In this document: positions 53,662 through 62,879 of the stretch, piece by piece | Layout: each line of letters begins with the position of its first letter | Numbering within the stretch: the first letter of the stretch is position 1 | DNA from: an uncultured beta proteobacterium | GTDB lineage: Bacteria; Pseudomonadota; Gammaproteobacteria; Burkholderiales; Burkholderiaceae_E | Reading direction: 5' to 3' | DNA: 64,000 nucleotides | Assembly (NCBI GenBank): GCA_903934295.1 | Contig: CAIZNI010000020.1 | Span: forward strand, 310,001-374,000 | Made by a program: the position numbers and the translations under genes | The notes under the pieces: model-generated | Told to the model about the DNA's origin: nothing | The model's input: only the letters and a program-made list of their open reading frames with translations | Database searches by the model: none

Positions 53662-54591
53662 TCAGAGGAAAGTGCCCGCCAGCGTGACCACCCGCCCGCC
53701 ACTGCCGAGCTTGAAGCGCGCGATGCCGGCGCCACTGGCGGTGTTGACACCGCCCAGATCGAGCAGGCGAATGCCACGCTGCGCGAGCTGGTCCATCGCC
53801 TGCCACAGCAGCAGGTTGTGGGCGCCGCTCTCGCGCCCCTGCTCGCCGCTCCAGCCCAGGTGATAGGTGGCCGCCGTGCCGTGGATCAGGAACATCATCG
53901 CCGCGACCGGCTCGCGGCCGATGTCCACCCGCAGGGTGAGCACCGGATCGTCACCGGGGGGGCGGGCCGCCTGATAGGCCTCGACGAAACCCGGCGGCAG
54001 CGCCTGGTAGCCGCGGCTGGCCCGCTGCGCCGTCTCGCGCTCGATCAGCCACCGGTACTGGGCCGGCCGGGCACCGACCCGCTGCACCCGCAGACCGGCC
54101 CGCTCGGCTGCGACCAGGCGGTTGCGCCACTTCGGGTGCAGGGCGGCGCGCCGCGTGGCGGTGTCGGCGTCCAGGTCGATGAGCACCGTCGACTGACCGG
54201 TGATCACCCGGTGCAGGCGATCGAGCCCGGCGGCCGGGCTGGCGGGCTCGTCCGGCGAGAACAACAGCACCCTCGGGCGCCGCAGCGGGACCTCGCGCTG
54301 CAGGGCCCGGTAGACCTGCGCCTTGGCCGGCGCCTGGGAGCGGGTCGGCTCGGCAAAGACCGGACCGCGGGTGCACAGGGCGTTCCAGACCAGCCAGGCG
54401 ACGCGGCGCGCGATGAACTGTGCCTGGCCGAGCGGCTCGCCGGTGTCGGCGAGGACCTGCGCGCGCAGGCACTGCACGCCGGCCGCCCGCATCGCCTCGC
54501 CATAGGCCCAGTCCTGCTGCAGGGGGGCGGCTGCGGTACGATGCAGCGAATCCCACGCGTCTCGATCCAGTCCGTTCCAGCGTACCTGCAT
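53662..54591 (-). CDS. FemAB/GNAT-like aminoacyl- or acyltransferase
   Basis: A 309-residue protein with a double-GNAT layout like FemAB enzymes. It has a start PLQQDWAYGEAMRAAG, HPKWRNRLVAAERAGLRVQ in the middle (the KxRNxI-type motif of this family), and AATYHLGWSGEQGRESGAHNLLLWQAMDQLAQRG near the end. FemAB proteins add amino acids to peptidoglycan precursors; many Proteobacterial relatives act in exopolysaccharide or unknown pathways. It is a stand-alone gene divergent from the 59-residue membrane protein. Function unassigned. Confidence 0.8.
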   Translation of the reverse strand: MQVRWNGLDRDAWDSLHRTAAAPLQQDWAYGEAMRAAGVQCLRAQVLADTGEPLGQAQFIARRVAWLVWNALCTRGPVFAEPTRSQAPAKAQVYRALQREVPLRRPRVLLFSPDEPASPAAGLDRLHRVITGQSTVLIDLDADTATRRAALHPKWRNRLVAAERAGLRVQRVGARPAQYRWLIERETAQRASRGYQALPPGFVEAYQAARPPGDDPVLTLRVDIGREPVAAMMFLIHGTAATYHLGWSGEQGRESGAHNLLLWQAMDQLAQRGIRLLDLGGVNTASGAGIARFKLGSGGRVVTLAGTFL

Positions 54592-54657
54592 GCCCGCATT
54601 TTACCGTCGATCCGTCCGGCGCCCGGCCCCCCAGCGCGCGAGCCTCCTGAAGCGCCG

Positions 54658-54837
54658 ATGAAACAGCCGCTCCAGACGGTGATGGGCCACACCCTGCCCG
54701 AGCCGCGCCTCACCCCGCTGGGCATCGCCCTGCTGGTGCTGGTGGTGAGCGTCCCGGTGCTGGTGCTGGGCACGGTGCTCGACCTGGCGGTGCAGTGGCT
54801 GTTCGGCTGGTGCGTCGGCCTGTGGTGTTTCGTCTGA
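54658..54837 (+). CDS. Small hypothetical membrane protein
   Basis: A 59-residue protein with a polar N-terminus (MKQPLQTVMGHTLPEPR) and one long or two short hydrophobic segments (LTPLGIALLVLVVSVPVLVL and LAVQWLFGWCVGLWCFV). I do not recognise a family. It ends 40 bases before the acyl-CoA synthetase gene, which has its own strong ribosome-binding site. It may be a small subunit or a spurious frame; the amphipathic-hydrophobic layout and length favour a real gene. Confidence 0.5.
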   Translation: MKQPLQTVMGHTLPEPRLTPLGIALLVLVVSVPVLVLGTVLDLAVQWLFGWCVGLWCFV

Positions 54838-54877
54838 ACGGCGCGCCCGCCGTTGTCACCGTCCCGAGGAGACGACC

Positions 54878-56449
54878 TTGCCCGATCGTGATCTGAACGC
54901 GATGCTCGACCGCCAGGCCCGCCAGCAGCCGCAGGCGGTGGCGTTTCGCGACCCGCAGCGCAGCTGGACCTTCGAGCAGGTCCAGCAGGCCAGCCTGCGG
55001 ATCGGCCAGGGCCTGCGCGCCGCCGGCATCGGCCCCGGCGAGCGCGTCGCCTGCCTGACCCGCCACGTCGTCGAATGCACGCTGCTCACTCTGGGCGCGG
55101 CCCGGATCGGCGCGGTCTGCATGCCGGTGAACTGGCGGCTCGCACCCAACGAGGTCGCGTACATCCTGGCCAACGGCCACGCGCGCTTCCTGATGACCGA
55201 TGCCCTGTTCGCCGACACCGCCCGCCAGGCCGCGCCGCCCGGCCTGCTCACGATGGTGGCGACCGACGAAGGCAGCACGCTGACCGGGTTCGGCGACTGG
55301 TACGGCGCGTACCCGGCCCTGGACGCCGGCGTCGAGACCGACCCCGACGCGACCGCGCTGCAGCTCTACTCGTCGGGCACCACCGGCCAGCCCAAGGGCG
55401 TCGAGATCAGCCACCGCAACATCACGATCAACACCGAGCAGACCGGGAGCGAGATCGGATTCGACGGGCCGGCGCACGTGATGTTCAACGCACTGCCGCC
55501 ATTTCACATCGCCGGCGTCGGTCTGACGCTGCTCACGCTGGGGCGCGGGGGCCAGTCGGTGTGCATGCCCGAGTTCGATCCGCCGCGCATCATTGAGGGC
55601 ATCGCGCAGCACCGCATCACCCACCTGTTCCTGGTGCCGGCGATGATCCTGGCGCTGATCAGCACGCCGGGCGTGGCGGCCGGCGATTACTCGTCGGTGC
55701 AGTCGATCTCGTACGGCGCCTCGCCGATCAGCGAGAGCGTGCTGCGCGAAGCGACCCGGGTGTTCGGCTGCGGCTTCACCCAGCTCTACGGGCTCACCGA
55801 GACCACCGGCGCCATCGTCTACCTGCCTCCGGAAGATCACGACCCCCAGGGCCCGAAGGCGCACCTGATGCGGGCCGCCGGGCGAGCCGGCCGGCTGGTG
55901 GGCCTGCGCATCGTCGATGCCAACACCGGCGTCGACCTGCCCGAGGGCGAAGTCGGCGAAGTCTGGATCCGCTCGCCGCAGAACATGCGCGGTTACTGGG
56001 ACAACCCGGCGGCCACCGAGCAGGCCTTTCCGCAGGGGCGCGACGCCCAGGGCGGCTGGTTTCGCAGCGGCGACGCCGGATGCCTGCGCGAGGGCTACCT
56101 GTACATCCGCGACCGCATCAAGGACATGATCATCTCGGGCGGCGAGAACATCTATCCCGCCGAGGTCGAGAACACGCTGATGAAGCACCCGGCGGTGGCC
56201 GATGGCGCGATCATCGGCGTGCCCGACGACAAGTGGGGCGAGTCGGTCAAGGCCTGCGTGGTGCTGCGCCCCGGCGCGCAGGCCACCGAGCGGGACATCA
56301 TCGACTTCATGCGCCGCGAAATCGCCCACTACAAGTGCCCGAAGTCGGTCGACTTCCGGACCGAACTGCCGCGCAATCCCAGCGGCAAGCTGCTCAAGTA
56401 CGTGCTGCGCGAGCCCTACTGGGCGGGACGCGACCGCGCGGTCGGCTGA
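54878..56449 (+). CDS. AMP-forming acyl-CoA synthetase (fatty-acid-CoA ligase-like)
   Basis: ANL-superfamily enzyme of 523 residues that activates a carboxylic acid to its CoA thioester through an acyl-AMP. The P-loop LYSSGTTGQPKGVEISH (about 165-180), YGLTETTG, RSGDAG, IKDMIISGGENIYP and the C-terminal catalytic Lys in NPSGKLLKY are intact. The start is TTG at 54878, six bases after a strong AGGAG; no ATG fits as well. A crotonase gene follows 47 bases later. Substrate may be a medium/long-chain or aromatic acid. Confidence 0.93.
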   Translation: MPDRDLNAMLDRQARQQPQAVAFRDPQRSWTFEQVQQASLRIGQGLRAAGIGPGERVACLTRHVVECTLLTLGAARIGAVCMPVNWRLAPNEVAYILANGHARFLMTDALFADTARQAAPPGLLTMVATDEGSTLTGFGDWYGAYPALDAGVETDPDATALQLYSSGTTGQPKGVEISHRNITINTEQTGSEIGFDGPAHVMFNALPPFHIAGVGLTLLTLGRGGQSVCMPEFDPPRIIEGIAQHRITHLFLVPAMILALISTPGVAAGDYSSVQSISYGASPISESVLREATRVFGCGFTQLYGLTETTGAIVYLPPEDHDPQGPKAHLMRAAGRAGRLVGLRIVDANTGVDLPEGEVGEVWIRSPQNMRGYWDNPAATEQAFPQGRDAQGGWFRSGDAGCLREGYLYIRDRIKDMIISGGENIYPAEVENTLMKHPAVADGAIIGVPDDKWGESVKACVVLRPGAQATERDIIDFMRREIAHYKCPKSVDFRTELPRNPSGKLLKYVLREPYWAGRDRAVG

Positions 56450-56496
56450 CCGGGCACGCTCGCCACCCGCCCATCAACACCCGTCAAGGATCCCCG

Positions 56497-57306
56497 ATGA
56501 CCGAACCCATCCTCACCACCGAACGCTCGCCCGACGGCTATGCCGTCCTGACCCTGAACCGGCCGGGCGCGATGAACGCGCTGTCGTCGGCGCTGCGCCG
56601 CGCGCTGGCCGACACGATCGACGAGTTGCAGGCCGACCCGGCGGTGCGGGTGCTGATCCTGACCGGCGCCGGTCGCGCGTTCAGCGCCGGCCTGGACCTG
56701 AAGGAACTGGGCGTGAGCGGCCTGAGCAGCACCCGCAGCGGCGCGGGCGACATGCAGGAGGCGGTGCAGGTCGGTGACCCGGTGCGCGCGCTCGCCCGCT
56801 TCACCGGCCCGGTGATCGGCGCCATCAACGGTGTGGCGATCACCGGCGGCTTCGAACTGGCGCTGGCCTGCGATGTGCTGCTCGCCTCGACCCAGGCCCG
56901 GTTCGCCGACACCCATGCGCGGGTGGGCGTGATGCCCGGCTGGGGGCTGTCGCAGAAGCTGAGCCGCGCCGTCGGCATCCACCGCGCCAAGGAACTGTCG
57001 CTGACCGGCAATTTCCTGTCGGCCGAGCAGGCGCTGGCCTGGGGGCTGGTGAACCGGGTGGTCGATCCGGCCGAACTGCTGCCACAGGCCCGGGCGCTGG
57101 CCCGCGACATGCTGTCGGTGATCCCGCAGATGCTGGTCGACTACAAGCGGGTGATCGACGACGGCTACGCGCTGGCCTTCGGCGACGGGATGAAGCTGGA
57201 GCGCGAACGCGCCAACGCGGCCAACGTCGGCGTGCGCGCCGAGGACATCGAGCAGCGCCGCGAAGCGGTGCGGGCCCGCGCCCACGCGCAGCGCGACGGC
57301 GACTGA
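56497..57306 (+). CDS. Enoyl-CoA hydratase/isomerase (crotonase) family protein
   Basis: A 269-residue crotonase. GRAFSAGLDLKEL and NGVAITGGFELALACD form the oxyanion hole and supply the first Glu. The segment FADTHARVGVMPGWG has His rather than the second catalytic Glu of canonical hydratases, so isomerase, hydrolase or another crotonase activity is possible. AAGGA lies before the ATG. Co-directional with the acyl-CoA synthetase, it probably acts on that enzyme's product. The two crotonases here are not close duplicates. Confidence 0.88.
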   Translation: MTEPILTTERSPDGYAVLTLNRPGAMNALSSALRRALADTIDELQADPAVRVLILTGAGRAFSAGLDLKELGVSGLSSTRSGAGDMQEAVQVGDPVRALARFTGPVIGAINGVAITGGFELALACDVLLASTQARFADTHARVGVMPGWGLSQKLSRAVGIHRAKELSLTGNFLSAEQALAWGLVNRVVDPAELLPQARALARDMLSVIPQMLVDYKRVIDDGYALAFGDGMKLERERANAANVGVRAEDIEQRREAVRARAHAQRDGD

Positions 57307-57340
57307 CAACCGGCACGCCGACGCTCGCCGAGCCGGCGTC

Positions 57341-57373
57341 GGCAGGGCGTTGGCAGGGCGTCGGCAGGGCGTT
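57341..57373. repeat. Three 11-bp tandem repeats in a convergent gap
   Basis: GGCAGGGCGTT, GGCAGGGCGTC and GGCAGGGCGTT follow each other, with a degenerate fourth copy. They lie between the convergent crotonase and DUF748 stops. The 11-base unit puts copies about one helical turn apart. No terminator hairpin was recognised. Confidence 0.7.
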
Positions 57374-57411
57374 GGCGGTGCGCCCGTGCGGCGTCGCCAC
57401 CGCGCGCAGGG

Positions 57412-60400
57412 TTACTTCAGCGCCAGATCGACCCGGGTGGTGCTGGCGTCGGGAGATGCCTCGTCGGCCACCAGCCGCGGCGCCACCAGGAACAGCCGCT
57501 CACCCGCGATACCGCCCTCGGTGCCCAGCCACTCCTTGGCCGCCTGGGCCCGCGCGTTGGCCAGATTGCGCAGGTCGTCCGGAGCGGCCGCGATGTCGGC
57601 CATCAGCCGTTTTTCCATCTCGGGCGCCGGCAGGTCGAGCAGCAGACCGGCCGCATTGCGCGGCTTGCTGAACTCGCCGGCCCGATACGCCGCCAGCAGG
57701 TATTTGGGGTACTCGGCCGGGGTGATCACGATCGCCTCGAGCGCACCGGCCCCCGTGCCGAGTTCACGCTGCTTGGCCGTCTTCAGGCGCCGATCGAAAG
57801 CCTGCCGGCGCAGCGCTTCGGTGTCGCGGACCGGATCGGCCCGGCCCATCAGGTCCAGGCGCAGTCCCGGGCGATCGGCCAGCGCGGTGGCCAGCGATTT
57901 CAGGCGTGCCTGCGCGGGTGGCTCGAGCACCGACCGCCCGGGGCTAAACTCGAGAACCGAGCGCTCATCACCGCCCCCGGCCAATCCGGCCAGCAGGCTG
58001 AAGGGCGCGGTCACCGCCTTGACGATCAGGTTCCCGATGATCCGCAGGACCAGCCCCGCCACGCTGAACTGCGGATCGTCGAGCGACCCGCCGATCGGCA
58101 GATTCACATCGATCACGCCGTTGCGGTCCTTGAGCAGGGAGACCGCGAACAGGACTGGCAGCTTGGTGGCGGTCGGGCTGTCGATCTTTTCGCCAAAAGT
58201 GAGCTGATCGAGCACGATGCTGTTCTCGGCCTCCAGCTTGCGGTTCTCGATCCGATACTTGAGGTTGACCGACAACTTCCCTTTTTCGATGCCGTAACCA
58301 AGATATTTAACGGCATAGGGCGAAGTTCGCGGCAGATCGATGTCGCGGGCACGCGCCGCGATGTCGAGTTGCAGCGACGATCCCAGCGGATTGACCCGGC
58401 CCAGAATCTCGACCGACCCCGCATTGTCGATGCGCCCGCGCAGCTCGATCTCCCCCGGCGTGTCGGGCGCCAACAGGGTGATCCCGCCGTTCATGCCGGT
58501 CAGGTTCGCCGAGTAATTGGGCCGCACGAAGAAGTCGCTGAAGTCGATGTTGCCGTTGACCAGGCTGATCCGGCCGATCTTCAGCGGCAGGGGCATGTGC
58601 GGCGCGGCGCCCGCCTGGGACGCACCGGGATCGGCCGCCTTCTCGAGCTGCTTATCCACCGGCTTATCCACCGCCTTCTCGGGCGCCTTCGCCGGGGTCT
58701 TGTCGGCTTTCTCAGCTGCCTTGTCGGCCGCGCCGGCATCGGCGGTCTGCGCGTCGCCGCGCTGGACCAGCACGTCCTGCAGATTCAGCCGGCCATCGGG
58801 TCGAATGATCAGCCGGGTGTAGAAGTCGCTCAACACCACCTGCCCGAGGTCGACCTTCAGCGGGGCCACGACAATGTCCATGCCGGTCAGCTGCAGGGAC
58901 TTCCAGCGCAGCAGCTCGTCATTCGATCCGGCCGGCGTGGCGGCGAAATCATCCAGCGCGAATCCGCCGCGATAGCTGGCGCGCAGCGGCCCCTGATCCG
59001 GCAGGTCGGCGCCAAGCTCGCCCTGGGCGCTCAGCTTTCCCGAGGTCAGCGCCAGATTCACCTGCGGCGAGAGCCAGGGCTGGAACGGCGCCAGCGCGAT
59101 CGACCGAAGGTCCACGGCGAGCCGTGAGGCGACCGGATTCAGGCCCAGCGTGCCGCGCAGATCGACACTGCCGCCCGCGCCGATTCGGGTGCGCAGCACG
59201 ATCCGGCCCCGGCTGTCTCGGGCATTGCCCAGGTCCTCGAGCTGCAGCCCGATGTCGGCGAGGGCCACCAGCACCGGCGGATCGCCGGCACCCGCGCCAG
59301 GCGGGCTCAGGCGAAGGCCGGCCGCGAACTGGTCGATGCTGGCGCGGCGCAGATCGAAGCGCCAGGGCGCCGGGGCATCGGCGGACGCGGTCGCTGCGGG
59401 ACTGATCGGGCGAGCGGCGGGCGCGGGGGTGGACGCGGGGGTGGACGCGGGGGTGGACGCGGGGGTGGACGCAGACACGGACGCAGGCGCAGCCGCAGAC
59501 ACGGCAGCGGGCGCCGAGAAGGCGCGCGCCAGGCTCGTCTGCCCGTCCGGGCCCTGGGTCAGGCTGATCGCACCACCGGCCACCGCCAGCTTGCCCACCA
59601 CCACCGAGCGTGCGGCCAGATCCAGGTCGGTATCGGACACCGTCAGCGACGGCAGCCGAAGCAGGTCACCCTTGTCCCAGCGCTGGCGCAGCGCCAGCGA
59701 CTGGAGATCGGCACTCAACCCCTTGAGCTGCACCCGGACCTGGCCCTCGACCTCCTCGACCAGCAGACCGGTCTGCAGCTTCAGCGCCCCACCGGTGAGG
59801 TCGGCCTGCAGCCGCGGCTCGGCCAGCCACCACCAGTTGCGCAACGCGATGTCGCCAATCGAAGCGCTGGCCTGCAGGCGCAGGGGTCGCGGGCTGAGGT
59901 TGCCGGTCACCGCGACGCGCTCACCGGTGTCGGCCGCCATGCCGAGCGTGAACGGCAGGGGCGCGGTCAGATCGCTGCTCAGGCGCTCGACCTTCACGTC
60001 CACGCCCGAGAGCGTCACCGCCAGCGGTCTGGGCTCGAACAGCTGGTCGAGCAGGGCCAGCCGGCCCCCCTTGAGGACGATCTCGCCGATGGCCCATCGG
60101 AAGGCCGGGGGTGCCGGTGGCGCAGCGGCGACGGAAGCAGGCGGCACAGCAGCAGCGGACGCTGGCGACACGGCGACGGGGAGCGCAGGCGGCGCAGCGG
60201 CGGCGGACACCGGCGGCGCCGCCGCGGCGACCGGCGCAGCCACCACCGCCGGCTGCGCCGCGGGCAGCGCGTCGAGCACCGCCTGCAGGAAGCGCTGCTG
60301 CCCGGTTCGCCGCTGCACGGTCAGCTGTGGCTCATCGATCTCGATGGCCGCCAGCTCGGCGCGACCCGCCAGTGGCTCGAGCAGCAGCGATTTCGCCCGA

Positions 60401-61305
60401 ATCTCGGCCAGCCGCAGCAGCGGCCCGCCCCCTGGCTCGCGCACATCGAGTGCCGACAGGCTCGCCTCACCGGTGACAGTGACCGTGGGTGGGGCCTTGA
60501 GCGGCTGGGCGAACTCGATCCGCAGATGGCCGGCCAGCCGGCCCGAGACCAGTTGAACCGGCAGGGGCACCGGCGAATACGCGGCATAGGCCGACAGGTC
60601 GAGCGGCGCCAGCACCAGGTCGAGCGAAGACTCACGGCCGGGGCTGAACGGCAGGCTGCGCCCGGTCAGATCGATCCGGGTGTCGTTGACCTTCATGCCG
60701 AGCCGCGGCTCGACGTTGATGCGCCCGTGCACCGGCAGGCTCGACACGAACGGCAAGGCCAGTTCGATCGCCGACACCTGGTGTGAACGCCCGACCGGCT
60801 GGTCGTCGAAGTCGATCCGGCCACCGCGCAGCTCGATGTTGGCCACCGAGAAGCGCGGCATCGGTTCATCGGGCTTGGGCGGGCGCTGCATCCAGCGCTG
60901 GATCAGGTCGTCGACGCTGTAGCGGCCGTCCTTGCCACGCGCCAGGTGCACCCGAGGCTCGATCAGCCGCACCGCCGACACCACCGGCGCCCGCTCGATC
61001 AGCGAGCGCCAGGACAGCTGCGCCTCGAAGCGCGAAAATCCCAGTGCGAGCGGCGCGCCCGCGGTGTCGGCCGCGCCCCGTTCGGCGATTTTCAGGCCGA
61101 CGACCGCCAGTTCCAGGGTGAACGGGTTGAACGCGATGTCATCGATCGACACCTTGCGCTCGAGCGCCTGCGACAGCCGTTCCGGCAGCTTGGCGCGACC
61201 CAGTGCGGGCAGGCCGAGAAACCCGGCCGCCGCATAGAGCCCCACCACGGCGGCCAGCACCGCGACCGCCAGCGCAAGCCGGCGCCGCACCAGGGGCAGG
61301 TTCAT
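57412..61305 (-). CDS. Giant DUF748/AsmA-like envelope protein
   Basis: A 1297-residue protein anchored by one N-terminal helix (LALAVAVLAAVVGLYAAAGFLGL), with the rest predicted periplasmic and beta-rich. DUF748-type segments recur (VSIDDIAFNPFTLELAVVGLKI, MPRFSVANIELRGGRIDFDD). Pro/Ala-rich linkers interrupt it, one made of four STPA repeats from a 12-bp tandem repeat. The C-terminus (VLEFSPGRSVLEPPAQARLKSLATAL) resembles an OmpA-like domain. By analogy with AsmA-like proteins it may bridge lipids or support outer-membrane assembly; that is inference. Its ATG overlaps the stop of a 55-residue basic protein gene. Start set by the signal anchor. Confidence 0.87.
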   Translation of the reverse strand: MNLPLVRRRLALAVAVLAAVVGLYAAAGFLGLPALGRAKLPERLSQALERKVSIDDIAFNPFTLELAVVGLKIAERGAADTAGAPLALGFSRFEAQLSWRSLIERAPVVSAVRLIEPRVHLARGKDGRYSVDDLIQRWMQRPPKPDEPMPRFSVANIELRGGRIDFDDQPVGRSHQVSAIELALPFVSSLPVHGRINVEPRLGMKVNDTRIDLTGRSLPFSPGRESSLDLVLAPLDLSAYAAYSPVPLPVQLVSGRLAGHLRIEFAQPLKAPPTVTVTGEASLSALDVREPGGGPLLRLAEIRAKSLLLEPLAGRAELAAIEIDEPQLTVQRRTGQQRFLQAVLDALPAAQPAVVAAPVAAAAPPVSAAAAPPALPVAVSPASAAAVPPASVAAAPPAPPAFRWAIGEIVLKGGRLALLDQLFEPRPLAVTLSGVDVKVERLSSDLTAPLPFTLGMAADTGERVAVTGNLSPRPLRLQASASIGDIALRNWWWLAEPRLQADLTGGALKLQTGLLVEEVEGQVRVQLKGLSADLQSLALRQRWDKGDLLRLPSLTVSDTDLDLAARSVVVGKLAVAGGAISLTQGPDGQTSLARAFSAPAAVSAAAPASVSASTPASTPASTPASTPAPAARPISPAATASADAPAPWRFDLRRASIDQFAAGLRLSPPGAGAGDPPVLVALADIGLQLEDLGNARDSRGRIVLRTRIGAGGSVDLRGTLGLNPVASRLAVDLRSIALAPFQPWLSPQVNLALTSGKLSAQGELGADLPDQGPLRASYRGGFALDDFAATPAGSNDELLRWKSLQLTGMDIVVAPLKVDLGQVVLSDFYTRLIIRPDGRLNLQDVLVQRGDAQTADAGAADKAAEKADKTPAKAPEKAVDKPVDKQLEKAADPGASQAGAAPHMPLPLKIGRISLVNGNIDFSDFFVRPNYSANLTGMNGGITLLAPDTPGEIELRGRIDNAGSVEILGRVNPLGSSLQLDIAARARDIDLPRTSPYAVKYLGYGIEKGKLSVNLKYRIENRKLEAENSIVLDQLTFGEKIDSPTATKLPVLFAVSLLKDRNGVIDVNLPIGGSLDDPQFSVAGLVLRIIGNLIVKAVTAPFSLLAGLAGGGDERSVLEFSPGRSVLEPPAQARLKSLATALADRPGLRLDLMGRADPVRDTEALRRQAFDRRLKTAKQRELGTGAGALEAIVITPAEYPKYLLAAYRAGEFSKPRNAAGLLLDLPAPEMEKRLMADIAAAPDDLRNLANARAQAAKEWLGTEGGIAGERLFLVAPRLVADEASPDASTTRVDLALK
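59423..59470 (+). repeat. Perfect 12-bp tandem repeat, four copies, inside the DUF748 gene
   Basis: GCGGGGGTGGAC is repeated four times without mismatch. On the coding (minus) strand it gives the STPA linker repeats. The unit length keeps the frame when copies are gained or lost. Confidence 0.95.
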
Positions 61306-61469
61306 TCGAGCGGTTCCTTCCTGAGCGCCTGCCGGGCGCGCCGCCGCTCGGCACGACGATCCGGCGAATGGCTGCCGGCCTGGCGCGAGCGGGCCAGCAC
61401 CGCCAGCGGGTTGCGCGGCTTGAACGTGGCCTCGACCAGTCCGCGCTTGCGCTGCCGGGTCGAGTTCAT
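61302..61469 (-). CDS. Small basic hypothetical protein
   Basis: A 55-residue, strongly basic protein starting MNSTRQRKRGLVEATFKPRN, then NPLAVLARSRQAGSHS and an Arg-rich tail (DRRAERRRARQALRKEPLE). No membrane segment; I do not recognise a family. Its stop overlaps the DUF748 start as ATGA (61305-61302), which supports translation and coupling. It lies 40 bases after hslU, with no obvious ribosome-binding site. The charge suggests nucleic acid or ribosome contact, but this is only a guess. Confidence 0.6.
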   Translation of the reverse strand: MNSTRQRKRGLVEATFKPRNPLAVLARSRQAGSHSPDRRAERRRARQALRKEPLE

Positions 61470-61508
61470 GGGGCGGTGGCAAGGCGGGCGCGGCGCCCGC
61501 CGGGGCGA

Positions 61509-62876
61509 TCAGAGCACATAGCGGGCCAGGTCCTCGCTGCGGGCAAGCCCGGCCAGGCGGTCCTCGACATAGGCGGCGTCGATGCTCATCGTCTGGCCGG
61601 CCATGCGCGCGGCGTTGAACGAGATGTCCTCGAGCAGCTTTTCCATCACGGTGTGCAGTCGCCGGGCGCCGATGTTCTCGGTCGAATCGTTGACCTGCGC
61701 CGCAATCTCGGCCAGCCGACGCACACCGGGTGCGGTGAAATCGAGCCGCACATTCTCGGTGGCCAGCAGCGCCTCGTACTGTCGGGTCAGGCAGTTGTCG
61801 GTACCGGTGAGAATACGCTCGAAATCGGCGACCGACAGCGAATCGAGTTCGACGCGGATCGGCAGACGGCCCTGCAGTTCCGGAATGAGATCCGAGGGCT
61901 TGGCCAGGTGAAACGCCCCGGACGCGATGAACAGGATGTGATCGGTGCGCACCATGCCGTACTTGGTGTTCACCGTGGTGCCCTCGACCAGCGGCAGCAG
62001 GTCGCGCTGCACACCCTGACGCGAGACATCGGCGCCCTGCGCCTCGGAACGGCTGACGATCTTGTCGATCTCGTCCAGGAACACGATGCCATCGTTTTCG
62101 ACCGCCGCCAGCGCCTGCGCCCGGATCTCGTCGTCATTGACCAGCCGGCCCGCCTCCTCGTCGGCCAGCACCTTCAGGGCCTGCGCGATCGGCAGCCGGC
62201 GTGATTTCTTCTTGCCGGCCCCCAGGTTCGCGAACATGCCCTGGAGCTGCTGGGTGAACTCTTCCATGCCCGGTGGCGTCATCACATCGAGCGGCGCGCC
62301 GGCGGCGGCCACTTCGATGTCGATCTCCTTGTCGTCGAGCTCGCCTTCGCGCAGCCGCTTGCGCAGCTTCTGCCGGGTGGCCGAGTCGCGCTCATCGCGC
62401 GCCCGTTCGCCGACCGGCTCGTCGGCGCCGAGCCCGAAACCGAACCCCTCGCGCGGCCGGGCCGAAGGCAGCAGGACATCGAGCACCCGGTCTTCGGCGG
62501 CGTCGAGCGCGCGCTGGGTCTGGCGCCGCTTGGCCTGTTCGCGCATCAGCTTGACCGCCACCTCCATCAGGTCGCGGATGATGGTGTCGACGTCACGCCC
62601 GACGTAGCCGACCTCGGTGAACTTGGTGGCTTCCACCTTGATGAACGGTGCGCCCGCCAGCCGCGCCAGGCGTCGCGCGATCTCGGTCTTGCCGACCCCG
62701 GTCGGGCCGATCATCAGGATGTTCTTGGGGGTGATCTCCTGACGCAGCGGCTCGCCAACCTGCTGGCGGCGCCAGCGGTTGCGCAGCGCGATCGCCACCG
62801 CCCGCTTGGCGCGCGGCTGACCGACGATGTGCTTGTCGAGCTCGGAGACGATTTCTTCCGGTGTCATCTGGGTCAT
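61509..62876 (-). CDS. hslU: ATP-dependent protease ATPase subunit HslU
   Basis: AAA+ unfoldase of 455 residues. It opens [16 protein letters not shown]. Walker A is [12 protein letters not shown], followed by the pore GYVGRD loop (EVGYVGRDV), the I domain (about 110-245), Walker [11 protein letters not shown] and sensor regions, ending EDLARYVL as expected for the C-terminal tail that docks into HslV. It starts three bases after hslV. HslUV degrades misfolded cytosolic proteins and is usually heat induced; I could not find a convincing sigma-32 promoter. Confidence 0.97.
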   Translation of the reverse strand: MTQMTPEEIVSELDKHIVGQPRAKRAVAIALRNRWRRQQVGEPLRQEITPKNILMIGPTGVGKTEIARRLARLAGAPFIKVEATKFTEVGYVGRDVDTIIRDLMEVAVKLMREQAKRRQTQRALDAAEDRVLDVLLPSARPREGFGFGLGADEPVGERARDERDSATRQKLRKRLREGELDDKEIDIEVAAAGAPLDVMTPPGMEEFTQQLQGMFANLGAGKKKSRRLPIAQALKVLADEEAGRLVNDDEIRAQALAAVENDGIVFLDEIDKIVSRSEAQGADVSRQGVQRDLLPLVEGTTVNTKYGMVRTDHILFIASGAFHLAKPSDLIPELQGRLPIRVELDSLSVADFERILTGTDNCLTRQYEALLATENVRLDFTAPGVRRLAEIAAQVNDSTENIGARRLHTVMEKLLEDISFNAARMAGQTMSIDAAYVEDRLAGLARSEDLARYVL

Positions 62877-62879
62877 GGC

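Noticed and set aside
59423-59470. CRISPR-like repeats
   Set aside because: Units are contiguous without spacers and in frame within a gene, so they are minisatellites; the same applies to 28741-28800.
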